This document shows, in pieces, positions 27,014 through 37,409 of a DNA stretch of 64,000 bases (the stretch's first letter is position 1; the number at the start of each line of letters is the position of its first letter). Source of the stretch: Oscillatoriales cyanobacterium RM2_1_1 (lineage in GTDB: Bacteria > Cyanobacteriota > Cyanobacteriia > Cyanobacteriales > Microcoleaceae); contig JAAURB010000004.1 of the NCBI GenBank assembly GCA_012033335.1, forward strand, positions 26,061 through 90,060, given 5' to 3'. Made by a program: the position numbers and the translations under genes. The notes under the pieces are model-generated. The model searched no databases. It had not been told where the DNA came from and worked only from the letters and a program-made list of their open reading frames with translations.

Positions 27014-28542
27014 ATGGCAGATTCTTCTCTCTCGGTTGCTGAGCATTTCCACGAACGCACCAAGTACTCTCCTGAAACCATCAATAGCAAAGCTCAGCCA
27101 GAATGGAACAGGCAACCCATTCCATTCAAAACCTATAAGCTAGGTCAGACCTACGATCTGAAGCCTTACCTTCGAGAAATTTCAGAACCCCTGTCGAAGG
27201 ATCCTAAGGTCAAGGAAGCCCAACAGCTTTCCCATCTGCTGATTCATAGCTATGGACTCACGGCCGAGATTTCCAATCCCCCCAACGTCTACTATCTACG
27301 GGCAGCTCCCTCTGCTGGAGCCCTTTATCCGGCTGAGGTCTATATTGTCTCCCGGGGAACTCAGTTTTTACCCCCCGGTCTTTACAACTATCAAGCCCAG
27401 AATCACTCCTTATTACAATTCTGGCAGGATCAGGTTTGGTCTGAGCTCAAGTCAGCTTGCTTCTGGCATCCTGTTCTAGAGCAAACCTATCTGACGATTA
27501 TTGTCACTGCGGTATTTTATCGCTCCGCATGGCGCTATCAGGATCGAGCTTACCGGCGGATCTTTCTGGATACCGGTCATCTACTGGGAAACTTTGAACT
27601 GGCGGCAGCAATTAATAATTATCGCCCCCATCTGATTGGGGGCTTCGCTGATCCGGCAATTAATCAGATGCTCTATCTGGATCCATCCCTGGAGGGGCGA
27701 TCGCCGTTCTGCCCCTGGCGGATCTGTACAATCTTGAGCAAAATCTGCCTCCCTGTCGTACAGCCCTTCCCTCAGACACTCAAGCCGCCGATCCAGATAT
27801 TCCGGATGGGGAATTGCTCAGTTACCTGCATCAGGCGACTCAACTGGGTCAGGATACCTCCGGCGATCAGGGTTGGAAACTGCCCGATCAAGGATCAGCC
27901 CTGGAAGACAAGTACAATTTCCCCTTCTGTACTAAGGTCTCCACGGTGACAGCCTCCATCGACTGGCGCAGAAATCTGGAAGGACTCGATGCCACGTTGC
28001 TGCGTCGCCGCTCAACCCGCAGCTATTCCGGTCAGAATCTCAAGATCGAAGAGCTCCTGGCGTTGCTGGATTTTACCTATCAACCTGACCACTATATTTT
28101 GCAGGGACTTGACCGATCCCCAGACTATTTTGATTTGAGTTTATTGGAGACTTTTATCGCTGTCTCGGGAGTTGAGGGACTGGAGGAAGGCTGCTATTAC
28201 TATGCTCCTAAGGCTCAGGAACTTCGACAGATTCGGTTTAAAAATTTCCGTCGAGAGTTGCATTTTCTCTGTCTCAAACAAGATTTGGGTCGGGATGCCG
28301 CCGCCGTTTTGTTCCACACAGCAGACCTGAAAAAGGCAGTCAAACAATATGGCGATCGCGCTTATCGTTATTTGCACATGGATGCAGGACATTTGGGTCA
28401 GCGACTTAACCTGGCGGCCTTTTACCTGCGTTTAGGGGTGAGTGGGATTGCTGGCTTTTTCGACGATCAGGTGAATGAAGTCCTGGGCATTCCCCCCGAT
28501 GAGGCCGTGATTTACATCACAACCCTGGGCAGACCCCGTTAG
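27014..28542 (+). CDS. SagB-type flavin oxidoreductase with two nitroreductase-like domains; frameshifted
   Basis: SagB/ThcOx proteins use FMN to oxidise azolines to azoles in some RiPPs; many relatives have other or unknown roles. The N-terminal domain has RAAPSAGALYPAEVYIV near residue 96 and GGFADPAINQML near 216. The C-terminal domain starts LLRRRSTRSYSGQ and ends IAGFFDDQVNEVLGIPPDEAVIYITTLGRPR. The frame breaks at 27697: adding one G before the HIP1 octamer at 27697-27704 gives LEGAIAVLPLADLYNLEQ and joins the domains into about 509 residues. The N-terminal frame alone would end in a Pro/Arg-rich non-family tail. Confidence 0.8.
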
Positions 28543-28576
28543 GTTTGCCCAGGGTTGGGTGGGGAATGTCTCCCCT

Positions 28577-28852
28577 CTAACCCCCCGCAACCGCTGGTAC
28601 AATACTGACTTCATCCCCATCATTCAACTGGGTTTGGGGGCCTTCAAGAAAGCGAATATCTTCGCTATTCACGTAGAAATTCAAAAATCGGCGGGGTTGG
28701 CCCTGGTCATCACAGAGGCTTTTCTTGATGCCAGGACAGACTATCTCTAGTGAATCAATCAGTTCTAGAACATCGTTCCCTTCACACTCAAGGGTAGCTT
28801 GATTATTGGTGAATTTTTGCAGGGGAGTTGGAATTAAAACTTTAACAGTCAT
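28577..28852 (-). CDS. MoaD/ThiS family sulfur-carrier protein
   Basis: From ATG 28852 the protein has 91 residues with the ubiquitin-like fold: [15 protein letters not shown], then [15 protein letters not shown]. The C-terminal Gly-Gly is the site for thiocarboxylate formation. It lies downstream of threonine synthase on the same strand (280 bases apart). Adjacency to thrC is, as I recall, a repeated pattern in cyanobacteria, but the sulfur acceptor is not known. The frame extends 78 bases upstream but with non-family sequence. Confidence 0.82.
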   Translation of the reverse strand: MTVKVLIPTPLQKFTNNQATLECEGNDVLELIDSLEIVCPGIKKSLCDDQGQPRRFLNFYVNSEDIRFLEGPQTQLNDGDEVSIVPAVAGG

Positions 28853-29132
28853 GGTGAAATGAATTAAGAATTGGGAGGTGAAAATTGAGAATTGGCAACT
28901 GGGAATTAGCAACCCAGAACCCGTAATCAAGACTGGGAAACCTTCCTAATTCTCCCCTTTCTCAGGGAGCTAGAGAGGATTTCTTCAGGGAGATTTAAGA
29001 GAAATTGGTCTTCAATCAAACTTCAATCAAAAGGGGCCAAGACTTCTCAATCCAACAACTATTCTGCTAGATCCTGACCCCGTTCTCCCCTTCCTGTAAG
29101 GAATTGGAAATGAATTTAGCTGGCGCTATCAT

Positions 29133-30441
29133 CTAGACCAAAACCTGCTGCCAGTCGAGCCGCTCCAGGGTACGAGCCCGTTCCAGAGCCTGCTCAAAGC
29201 ATTCTAGCTTGGCTTCAATCGTCAGGGGTTCCCCCACATAGCCTTGAACCGCTTCCTGGGTTTTGAGGCCATTGCCCGTGATATAGACAACAGTGGTTTC
29301 TTCCGGATCAATCTTGCCAGCTTCTACCAGCTTTTTCAATACAGCAATGGTGGTTCCCCCAGCGGTTTCAGTGAAGATGCCTTCGGTTTCAGCTAAGAGC
29401 TGAATCCCTTCGATGATTTCTGCATCGGTAACTGATTCAATGTGGCCGTTCGTTTTACGGGCTAGTTCTACGGCATAAATGCCATCTGCCGGATTGCCGA
29501 TGGCGATAGACTTGGCAATGGTGTTAGGCTTGACTGGTGTAATGAAGTCCTGACCGTCTCTGAAGGCTGTAGCCACCGGGGAACATCCCTCTGCCTGGGC
29601 CCCACTGAAGCGAACGGCCTTATCTTCCACCAGACCCACTTTAATAAACTCCTGAAACCCTTTGTAGATTTTGCCGTAGAGGGAACCGGAGGCAATTGGG
29701 GCAACCACATGATCCGGAAGCTTCCAGCCCAACTGTTCTGCCACTTCAAATCCTAAGGTCTTTGAGCCCTCAGAGTAGTAAGGCCGCAGGTTAATATTGA
29801 CAAAGCCCCAACCATGGGTATTGGCGACTTCAGAACAGAGGCGATTCACCTGGTCGTAGTTCCCTTTGACCGCCATCAAAATCGGATTGTAAATTAAGGT
29901 TCCCAGGATTTTACCGGCTTCTAGATCCGCTGGAATAAATACACAGCAGTCCAATCCAGCTTTGGCGCGATCGCCGCTGTAGAATTGGCCAGGTTGCCTG
30001 TACTAGCACAGGACACGGTGGAAAACCCAGCTCTCTAGCCCGACTCAGGGCTACAGAGACCACCCGATCTTTGAAGCTCAAAGTGGGCATATTCACCGCA
30101 TCATTTTTGATGTAGAGATGCTTCAACCCCAAACGGCGTGCTAGCCGTTCAGATTGCACCAGAGGCGTCATACCTGTTCCCACATCAATCACATCCTCGG
30201 TGGCCACGGGCAAAAAGCTCCGGTAACGCCAGATAGAATTCGGCCCAGCTTCAATTGTGGCCCGGCTGACTTTCTGACGGAGTAAGTCATAGTCGTAGCG
30301 AACTTCCAGGGGGCCAAAGCAAACTTCACAAACATGTTTGGCTTCAAGGGCATATTCTGCGCCACATTCTTTGCAAGCTAACTTGTCAAATGTTGCTCCA
30401 GTGATGGCTGCGGTTAAAGATGGAGTTATGGCTTGGGTCAT
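29133..30441 (-). CDS. thrC: Threonine synthase; two frameshifts
   Basis: The enzyme makes threonine from O-phosphohomoserine with pyridoxal phosphate. The N-terminal zinc-ribbon-like region CKECGAEY through CEVCFGPLE (about residues 22-45), the PLP Lys in NMPTLSFKDRVV and the C-terminal part from DCCVFIPADLEAGKILGTLIY are clear. Between them the frame breaks twice. The first: one T is missing in GGTTTTCC (+ strand A run 30022-30025), giving LGFSTVSCASTGNLANSTAAIA. The second: one base is missing next to the HIP1 octamer at 29967-29974, giving AAIAAKAGLDCC. Restored length is about 436 residues. Two errors in one essential gene favour sequencing error. Confidence 0.9.
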
Positions 30442-30817
30442 GGGTTTATGCCTCTGGGATCTGATGGTTTGGACTGAATGGTTTGGACTGAATGGTTTGG
30501 GCTGGGCGATTTAGATTGGGCGAGTTGGATGAAATGATTTGGATGAAATGAACGGTTAAATTATCCAAGTTAAATGCAGAATATCATGGCCCAAAAAACC
30601 CTGTCAAACATACCCGACTATTTTTGTCGGGATTAAAAAATCTTTAACAGTTCCCTGAAGCCTCTCTGAAAATCATTGAGGTCGGGCTTAGTCCGAAACT
30701 CTCCTTTGAAAACGATGTTATTCTGTTAGAAGCTTAAGCATAAGGTCACAATTCTTAATAGTGTTCTCTGAATGGTTTTCTCTAAAAAAAATTTCCCTTG
30801 TAGTTTGCACTTGAACT
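30442..30817. other. Spacer with two tandem duplications
   Basis: The unit ATGGTTTGGACTGA occurs at 30464-30477 and 30478-30491, then a partial copy. Near 30525-30552 the unit TTGGATGAAATGAT/A occurs twice. The spacer is upstream of thrC (leftward) and of the TPR gene (rightward). The shared promoter region is therefore mixed with duplications. Confidence 0.6.
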
Positions 30818-31288
30818 ATGGCAGATGACTCCTATATACAGATCCTCCTGCAAGATCTGAAAAGCTCGGACAAGGATATTCGTCGCCGGGCCACTCAAGA
30901 ACTATGGCGACTCTGGTTTGAGCAAAAGGGAGAGGCTGGGCTGGAGAAGATTCGCAAGTCGGAGGTTTGGTTGCAAATGGGGGAAATCTCGGAGGCTGAA
31001 GCAATTTTGAACCAGTTGATCCAGGACTTGCCGGACTTTGCTGAAGCCTGGAACCGCAGGGCTGTACTCTACTATCTGAGCCATCAATACGAAAAAGCCC
31101 TGGAGGATTGCAAGAGGGCGATCGCCCTGAATCCCATTCACTTTGGGGCTTTACATGGCACGGGGTTGTGTCATGCGGCTTTAGGCAATTACTCTGCTGC
31201 CATTCAAGCCTTTCAGCAGGCGTTGGAGGTGCAGCCCTATTCTCTGGAAAATCAGCGGTTGATTCTAGAATGCACTGCCAAGCTCTGA
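30818..31288 (+). CDS. Small TPR-repeat protein
   Basis: The 156-residue protein has an N-terminal helical region (DDSYIQILLQDLKSSDKDI) and two to three TPR units (AEAILNQLIQDLPDFAEAW, ALEDCKRAIALNPIHFGAL and AIQAFQQALEVQPYSLENQ). Such repeats bind other proteins. No catalytic domain is visible. CsaA-like gene follows after 36 bases on the same strand, so the two may be co-transcribed. Confidence 0.78.
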   Translation: MADDSYIQILLQDLKSSDKDIRRRATQELWRLWFEQKGEAGLEKIRKSEVWLQMGEISEAEAILNQLIQDLPDFAEAWNRRAVLYYLSHQYEKALEDCKRAIALNPIHFGALHGTGLCHAALGNYSAAIQAFQQALEVQPYSLENQRLILECTAKL

Positions 31289-31324
31289 ACTGCCGCCCTG
31301 TCAATCCATAGAAGCACCTGAACC

Positions 31325-31657
31325 ATGCCAGTCACCTACGACAATTTTCACCAGATTGAGATTCGAGCGGGTCAGGTGTTGCGGGCTGAACCCTTTCCTG
31401 AGGCCCGGAAACCCGCCTATAAGTTGTGGATTGATTTTGGGGAGCTTGGGGTCAAAAAATCCAGTGCCGGCTTGACCCAGCTTTACTCCATTGATCAGCT
31501 CGTAGGGCAACAGATTCTAGCGGTCACCAACTTCCCACCCCGGCAGGTGGCCAATTTCATGTCTGAGGTGCTGGTGCTGGGGGTAGTTTTGCAGGAGGGA
31601 AATGTTGTCCTGGTGCAGCCAGATCGGCAGGTTCCCCTGGGACAAAGAATCTTGTAG
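31325..31657 (+). CDS. csaA: CsaA-like tRNA-binding-domain protein
   Basis: The 110-residue OB-fold protein is similar to CsaA, an export-related chaperone with a tRNA-binding domain. Hallmarks are FHQIEIRAGQVLRAEPFPEARKP, LGVKKSSAGLTQLY and the C-terminal PLGQRIL. It may bind tRNA or unfolded protein. Its role in cyanobacteria is not established. Confidence 0.85.
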   Translation: MPVTYDNFHQIEIRAGQVLRAEPFPEARKPAYKLWIDFGELGVKKSSAGLTQLYSIDQLVGQQILAVTNFPPRQVANFMSEVLVLGVVLQEGNVVLVQPDRQVPLGQRIL

Positions 31658-31728
31658 GCAGCGTTGCTTTTTGAGGCTAATTTGAGGCTGATTTTGGGCT
31701 GACTCTTGGGGCAATTTTGGCACACAAC

Positions 31729-32037
31729 CTACACTAACCATTCCGAAGATCGGGAACCCAAATCCAATGGAATGCTAACGGCTTTTCCCAGACGAGGTTT
31801 TTCCCGGGTATTGAGAATGAACGTTTTGACCTGATCGGCACTCTCCCAACTGTTGAGATAATCTGCGATCGCATCAAGGTGAGCCAGATAATCCGTCTGA
31901 CTCATGGGGAAGGACGCTTGCTCCAGGTATTTCCACATCACCTGCAGAAAAATTTTGTCCGGCATCCGACGCAATTGCATATCGTAGGAAACCCCCCACT
32001 TGTCGAGTAAGATTTGCTGGAGATCCTGACCTGTCAT
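31729..32037 (-). CDS. DUF3067 family protein
   Basis: From ATG 32037 this 102-residue protein starts MTGQDLQQILLDKWGVSYD and contains RRMPDKIFLQVMWKYLEQ, a pattern I recognise as DUF3067, found in cyanobacteria and plastids with no known function. The frame extends to 32118, but that extension is low in coding character. It is convergent with csaA and divergent from petC. Confidence 0.8.
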   Translation of the reverse strand: MTGQDLQQILLDKWGVSYDMQLRRMPDKIFLQVMWKYLEQASFPMSQTDYLAHLDAIADYLNSWESADQVKTFILNTREKPRLGKAVSIPLDLGSRSSEWLV

Positions 32038-32271
32038 GGGTAACTCCTGAATGGTGAAATGGTTACATTTTGTAACAATAAAAGAATGAGTTAAAAAATG
32101 TAATAATACTGAAAGCATTGACGCTTAATCCGACAGTGGAATAGCTATGAGGTTTCCCAGTAGAATGGCAGCAAGTCTGTTCGTTCTGCCTGTTACCTCA
32201 AGCGATCTACAATTTATTTGACTTTCACTTTGCTAAGAAAAGTAACATAAAACTCATAATCTCCATTACTC

Positions 32272-32811
32272 ATGGCTCAAATTTCTCAAACACCAGATGT
32301 TCCCAGTATGGGTCGTCGCCAGTTCATGAACCTGCTCACCTTCGGTTCGGCGGCAGGAGTGGCAGCAGGAGCACTATATCCTTTTATAAAGTATTTTGTT
32401 CCAGCGTCCAGTGGGGGATCCAGTGGAGGGGTAACAGCCAAGGATTCCCTGGGCAACGATATCATTGTCAGTGAGTTTCTGGCCAATCATCAACCGGGCG
32501 ATCGTACCCTGGCCCAGGGATTGAAGGGCGATCCGACTTATCTGATCGTCGAAAACGACGGCAACCTGGCAAACTTTGGTCTCAATGCCGTTTGTACCCA
32601 TCTTGGCTGCGTAGTCCCCTGGAATAATGGCGAAGGCAAGTTTATCTGTCCCTGCCATGGTTCCCAGTACAATGCCCAAGGAAAAGTCGTTCGGGGGCCT
32701 GCACCACTATCTCTGGCCCTAGCCCATGCTGATGTAGTCAATGATAAAGTCAGCTTCACCACCTGGACAGAGACTGACTTTCGCACCGATGAAAATCCCT
32801 GGTGGACTTAG
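32272..32811 (+). CDS. petC: Cytochrome b6f Rieske iron-sulfur subunit
   Basis: PetC carries electrons from plastoquinol to cytochrome f in the thylakoid lumen. The N-terminal transmembrane anchor has a twin-arginine-like GRRQFMN (residues 14-20) and the stretch [19 protein letters not shown]. The 2Fe-2S ligands are CTHLGC (108-113) and CPCHG (126-130). The length (179) and the C-terminal ENPWWT are normal. petA follows on the same strand after 219 bases; the pair is a typical cyanobacterial operon. Confidence 0.97.
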   Translation: MAQISQTPDVPSMGRRQFMNLLTFGSAAGVAAGALYPFIKYFVPASSGGSSGGVTAKDSLGNDIIVSEFLANHQPGDRTLAQGLKGDPTYLIVENDGNLANFGLNAVCTHLGCVVPWNNGEGKFICPCHGSQYNAQGKVVRGPAPLSLALAHADVVNDKVSFTTWTETDFRTDENPWWT

Positions 32812-32979
32812 GCCAGGATTCACTTTGGTTTAAGTGGTTCAGGTCAGTTTTGGTTTGATTCTAGTTTTAGTGTGATTTCAGGTGAGGGCGCTGTTTCAAA
32901 AACTCAACCTGTTTTGATTCTGCGGTTTTTAGCTGGCTCACGATTGACTCACATGATTGACTCAGTTCATGGTTAACTT

Positions 32980-33009
32980 AGTTCACGATTGACTAGTTCA
33001 CGATTGACT
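32980..33009. repeat. 15-bp tandem duplication in petC-petA spacer
   Basis: AGTTCACGATTGACT is present twice in perfect tandem. Further diverged copies (for example GATTGACTCACATGATTGACTC) lie upstream from about 32938. It is close to the petA start (33031). Confidence 0.8.
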
Positions 33010-33030
33010 CAGAGAGAGAACATTATTTAG

Positions 33031-34016
33031 ATGTCAAAGTTTGATCCAATTACAACCCAACTGCGTAGTCTTGAAGCGGTACGAAATCTGGTCTTGATTC
33101 TGGTTGCGACGGCAACTTTGTTTCTGGCCAGTGATCTATTGTTGCCTCAAAGTGCTGCTGCCTATCCATTCTGGGCTCAACAAACGGCCCCAGAAACTCC
33201 CCGCGAACCCACAGGTCGGATTGTTTGTGCGAACTGTCATTTGGGCGCAAAGCCCACTGAAGTTGAGATCCCCCAGTCCATTCTGCCCGATACCGTATTC
33301 AAAGCCATTGTCAAAATTCCCTATGACACCAATGTCCAGCAAGTGCTTGGAGATGGCAGTAAAGGTGGGTTGAATGTTGGTGCGGTCTTAATGCTGCCCG
33401 AAGGCTTTAAAATTGCTCCCCCTGAGCGACTCTCAGAAGAACTTCAGGAAGAGGTTGGCGATTTGTACTTCCAACCCTATAGCGAAGACCAGGAAAATGT
33501 CGTGATTGTTGGCCCTCTACCCGGCGAGCAATATCAGGAGATTGTCTTCCCAGTGCTTTCTCCTGACCCTAGAACGGATTCCTCCGTTCACTTTGGCAAG
33601 TATCCGGTTCATGTTGGGGGTAACCGGGGCCGAGGCCAGGTTTATCCAGCCGGCAATGCCAGCAACAATGCAGTCTACAAAGCCTCTGCGGCAGGCACAG
33701 TGAGCCAGATTGCCAAGGAAGATGAAAGTTACCAGGTCACCATCCAGACGGCTGATGGCAAAGAGGTGACTGAAACCATTCCCTTCGGCCCGGAGCTGAT
33801 TGTTTCTGAAGGGCAGGAAGTGGCGGCGGCTGAAGTTTTGACCAGTGATCCCAATGTTGGGGGCTTTGGTCAGGATGATGGTGAGATTGTACTCCAGAGT
33901 TCAACTCGGATTCAGTGGTTACTTGGCTTTTTGCCTTGGTCATGCTAACTCAAATCTTCCTAGTGCTGAAGAAAAAGCAAGTTGAAAAGGTTCAGGCGGC
34001 TGAGATGAACTTTTAG
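33031..34016 (+). CDS. petA: Cytochrome f; frameshifted near the 3' end
   Basis: Cytochrome f receives electrons from the Rieske protein and passes them to plastocyanin or cytochrome c6. The signal peptide ends before YPFWAQQ (Tyr45), the N-terminal heme-ligand residue. The c-type heme motif is CANCH (66-70). The frame reads through [16 protein letters not shown] and then becomes PWSC and a stop at 33948. Restoring one T in the T-run at 33928-33932 gives [19 protein letters not shown] and [11 protein letters not shown] with a stop at 34016, the family's C-terminal membrane anchor and tail. Restored length is about 329 residues. An error in a T-run is the likely cause, because the lost anchor is needed for function. 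Confidence 0.93.
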
Positions 34017-34104
34017 CATCGAATGTTTAGCATCAGGCAACATCAAATACGCTTGATTGAAGGCTCCTGACGGCCCAAATAAACCCTGAATCACTCCAAT
34101 TAAA

Positions 34105-34129
34105 ATCCTCCCTTTTAAAGGGAGGATTA
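34105..34129 (+). terminator. Strong hairpin after petA
   Basis: AATCCTCCC and GGGAGGATT form a perfect stem (about 10 bp) with a TTTTAAA loop, 89 bases after the restored petA stop. ATTAGTTTG follows. It probably ends petCA transcription and separates it from the convergent clpB. Confidence 0.65.
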
Positions 34130-34264
34130 TTAGTTTGAAAGAGCTTCGCAGTGACCATAGCAGTTCTGAATCAAGTTCGTCCTCAAGACGGGAGCAACGC
34201 CCCTTCTCCCCATTCCACAATCATTTGTGATTGTTGTCAGGATTGCACCGCAGGGCAGGACATT

Positions 34265-36886
34265 CTATAAACTGACTAGTTCTGCCGGGAGCCGCTTGAA
34301 CGAGAGCCGCTCATGTTCAATATCGACGAAAATCGTATCCGTATTGTTGAATTCTCCCCGTAGAATGCCCTTGGCAATTGGAGTTTCCAATTCTTTCTGG
34401 ATTGCTCGTTTCAGGGGTCGGGCTCCATAGACCGGGTCAAAGCCTACTTCGCTGAGGAAATCAATTGCCATATCAGAAAGCTTCAAGGCAATTTTGCGAT
34501 CGCCCAATCGGTTGGCCAGATGTTGCACCTGCACCAGAACGATTTGCCGCAGTTGCTCCCGTTGCAGACCTCGGAAAATAATCATCTCATCAATTCGATT
34601 GAGAAATTCCGGGCGGAAACTGCCTCGCAGAGCCTCAATTACCCGACTCCGCATTTCCTCATACCGGGAGTCATCGCCCGCCACGTCCAGAATATACTGG
34701 GAGCCAATATTACTGGTCATGATGATAATCGTGTTCTTAAAGTCCACGGTATGACCCTGGGCATCCGTGACGCGGCCATCGTCGAGGATTTGCAACATCA
34801 CGTTAAACACATCGGGATGGGCTTTTTCAATTTCATCAAATAAAATCACGGCATAGGGACGACGGCGAATCGCTTCGGTCAATTGTCCGCCTTCATCATA
34901 GCCGACATAGCCGGGAGGCGCGCCGATTAGGCGGGATACGGCATGTTTTTCCATGTATTCGGACATATCAATCCGTACCATGGCTTCTTCTGTATCAAAT
35001 AGATAGGCTGCTAGAGCCTTGGCCAGTTCTGTTTTACCGACTCCCGTGGGGCCGAGGAAAATAAAACTGGCAACGGGACGCTTGGGATCCGATAGCCCGG
35101 CCCGCGATCGCTGAATCGCATCGGCAACAGCAGTGACAGCCTCGTCCTGACCGATCACCCGTTTGTGGAGTTCCTGTTCTAGATTCAGGAGTTTTTCTTT
35201 CTCGGATTCCACTAATTTGCTGATGGGAATTCCAGTCCACTTGGAGATGATTTCGGCAATGTCTTCCTCGGTGACTTCTTCCCGCAGCAGGGTTTGACCG
35301 CTGGTTTGGGTGGCGTGGAGTTCGGTTTCGGCGGCTTTGAGTTGCTTTTGTAAATCCGCCAGATTGCCAAACTTGAGTTCTGCCGCCCGGTTCAGATCAT
35401 AATCTCGCTCCGCCTGCTGAATCTCAATGTTGACCCGATCAATTTCTTCCTTGAGGGCTTGAATATGATTGATCACATTTTTTTCCGATTCCCAGCGGGA
35501 ATTGAGGGTTTGCTGCTGTTGTTTGAGCTCATCGAGTTCCTGCTGCAATTTCCCTAACCGTTCCACGGAGGCTGGATCACTTTCTTTCTGCAGGGACAAC
35601 CGCTCCATTTCCAGTTGCAAAATTCGCCGATCAATTTCATCCAACTCTTCTGGCTTGGAGGTGATTTCCATTTTCAGCTTGGCTGCAGCTTCATCAACCA
35701 GGTCAATGGCTTTGTCCGGTAGGAAGCGATCGCTGATATAGCGAGTGGACAGGGTTGCAGCGGCCACTAGGGCAATATCGGAAATCTTCACCCCATGGTG
35801 TACCTCGTAGCGTTCCTTCAAGCCCCGAAGAATCGAGATGGTATCCGTGACGCTAGGTTGATCGACAAACACCTGTTGAAATCGCCGTTCTAAGGCGGCA
35901 TCTTTCTCAATGTATTTGCGGTATTCATCCAGGGTGGTGGCCCCAATACAGCGCAGTTCTCCTCGGGCCAGCATGGGTTTGAGTAGGTTTCCGGCATCCA
36001 TGGATCCTTGGGTGGCTCCGGCTCCGACCACGGTATGAATTTCGTCGATGAAGAGAATGACTGTGCCGTTAGAATCAGTGACTTCTTTTAAAACAGCCTT
36101 CAGCCGTTCTTCGAATTCTCCTCGGAACTTGGCCCCGGCAATCAAAGCCCCCATATCCAGGGCCATCAACTTGCGATCTTTGAGGGATTGGGGGACATCT
36201 CCGGCGATGATCCTCTGGGCCAATCCTTCAGCAATAGCTGTTTTGCCGACTCCAGGTTCTCCAATCAAAACTGGATTATTTTTGGTACGGCGACTGAGAA
36301 TCTGAACGGTACGCCGAATTTCATCATCCCGCCCAATCACCGGGTCAAGTTTGCCCTGGCGGGCTGCTTCAGTTAGATCTCGACCATATTTTTCCAGGGC
36401 TTGATATTTCCCCTCCGGATTCTGGTCGGTGACTTTTTGTTTGCCCCGCACCTGGGTAATGACTTTTTTCAGTCTGGCTTCATCTAGCTTGAACTCCTGG
36501 AACAGGGCTTTGCCGAAGCGGTCGTCCTTGGTATACGCCAGAATGATATGTTCTACGGAGATAAACTCATCGCCATAGTCCTGACGATAGGTTTCCGCAT
36601 TATCTAGCAAAGTCTCTAAACTGCGACCCAGGTAGACGTTGGGGTTACTGCCAGTGACCTTGGGCTGACGATTGATAAATGCATCGGTCTGTTCCTGCAC
36701 CTGAGCTGCAGGAATCCCAGCTTTAGTAAACAATCGAGCCGCCAGTCCATTAGTTTGTTCCAGGAGAGCTCTCATTAGATGCTCACTCTCGAGCTGTTGA
36801 TTTTGCGCTTGTTTGACAATCTCGGGAGTTCGGGTTAAGGCTTCCCAGGTTTTTTCGGTGAATTTGCTTGGATCAGTGGGTTGCAT
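34265..36886 (-). CDS. clpB: ATP-dependent chaperone ClpB (ClpB1 type)
   Basis: ClpB dissolves protein aggregates with DnaK. The 873 residues contain the N-domain ([18 protein letters not shown]), AAA1 with Walker A GEPGVGKT (209-216), a coiled middle domain with Glu-rich repeats (about 400-530), AAA2 with Walker A GPTGVGKT near 607, and the C-terminal D2 domain. The N-terminus matches cyanobacterial ClpB1 (heat-induced form) better than ClpB2. No CIRCE-like inverted repeat was recognised in the upstream spacer. Convergent with petA. Confidence 0.94.
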   Translation of the reverse strand: MQPTDPSKFTEKTWEALTRTPEIVKQAQNQQLESEHLMRALLEQTNGLAARLFTKAGIPAAQVQEQTDAFINRQPKVTGSNPNVYLGRSLETLLDNAETYRQDYGDEFISVEHIILAYTKDDRFGKALFQEFKLDEARLKKVITQVRGKQKVTDQNPEGKYQALEKYGRDLTEAARQGKLDPVIGRDDEIRRTVQILSRRTKNNPVLIGEPGVGKTAIAEGLAQRIIAGDVPQSLKDRKLMALDMGALIAGAKFRGEFEERLKAVLKEVTDSNGTVILFIDEIHTVVGAGATQGSMDAGNLLKPMLARGELRCIGATTLDEYRKYIEKDAALERRFQQVFVDQPSVTDTISILRGLKERYEVHHGVKISDIALVAAATLSTRYISDRFLPDKAIDLVDEAAAKLKMEITSKPEELDEIDRRILQLEMERLSLQKESDPASVERLGKLQQELDELKQQQQTLNSRWESEKNVINHIQALKEEIDRVNIEIQQAERDYDLNRAAELKFGNLADLQKQLKAAETELHATQTSGQTLLREEVTEEDIAEIISKWTGIPISKLVESEKEKLLNLEQELHKRVIGQDEAVTAVADAIQRSRAGLSDPKRPVASFIFLGPTGVGKTELAKALAAYLFDTEEAMVRIDMSEYMEKHAVSRLIGAPPGYVGYDEGGQLTEAIRRRPYAVILFDEIEKAHPDVFNVMLQILDDGRVTDAQGHTVDFKNTIIIMTSNIGSQYILDVAGDDSRYEEMRSRVIEALRGSFRPEFLNRIDEMIIFRGLQREQLRQIVLVQVQHLANRLGDRKIALKLSDMAIDFLSEVGFDPVYGARPLKRAIQKELETPIAKGILRGEFNNTDTIFVDIEHERLSFKRLPAELVSL

Positions 36887-37409
36887 AAGGGCGATTTTTC
36901 TCTGATTTTTTTAACTTTGGGTAATGATTTTAGTGTAAAGATCTTGTCTAGTTGACGGCTTGAGCCACTAGTTGACAGTAATTCTAAGTCTTTGACTATA
37001 GTCTGACTGGGGTCTAAATGCAGACTAACGTTGCTGTACCTATCCTGAGCTATGGTTTGACTGTAGCTTAGTTGGAAATGATGTTGCAGTACAATCTACC
37101 GTCCCTCTGAGTGAGGGTTTCCGCAATCTAAAAGCCAATAACTTCAAACCAGCTAGTCCGTCAAAACCTGGGAAATCGATCATTAGATTGCTAGGACAAT
37201 TTTCAGCTTAATCTAATCAATAGAGTTCTCAAAAGTCAGAATAAAAACTTTTCTATAGCCATCTTAGATCAGTAGCTTGACGCAATGAATTAGAAGATTG
37301 ATGGAAGATAAAAGGGGCAGTGCACCCTTCCATTTAATATCAAATCCTTTTAGTTGCCCATCATCAAAATTCAGTCAAGCTAAGAGTTTCAACCTCTTTT
37401 CTGGGACTG
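36887..37409. other. Spacer with dispersed repeat
   Basis: This spacer holds the clpB promoter region and the repeat at 37272-37337. Two copies of CTAGTTGAC lie about 22 bases apart near 36948-36978. A small hairpin (CCCTC and GAGGG at 37103-37117) is followed by TTT. No gene was recognised. Confidence 0.5.
37272..37337 (+). repeat. Dispersed intergenic repeat, copy 1
   Basis: GTAGCTTGACGCAAT through GAATTAGAAGATTGATGG and CCCTTCCATTTAA matches the minus-strand copy at 19146-19209. Similarity ends at both edges. A more diverged relative lies at 5430-5515. No ORF is inside, which fits a MITE-like or palindromic unit. Confidence 0.65.

Noticed and set aside
36887..37409. CIRCE-type operator for clpB
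   Set aside because: No TTAGCACTC-N9-GAGTGCTAA inverted repeat is visible.
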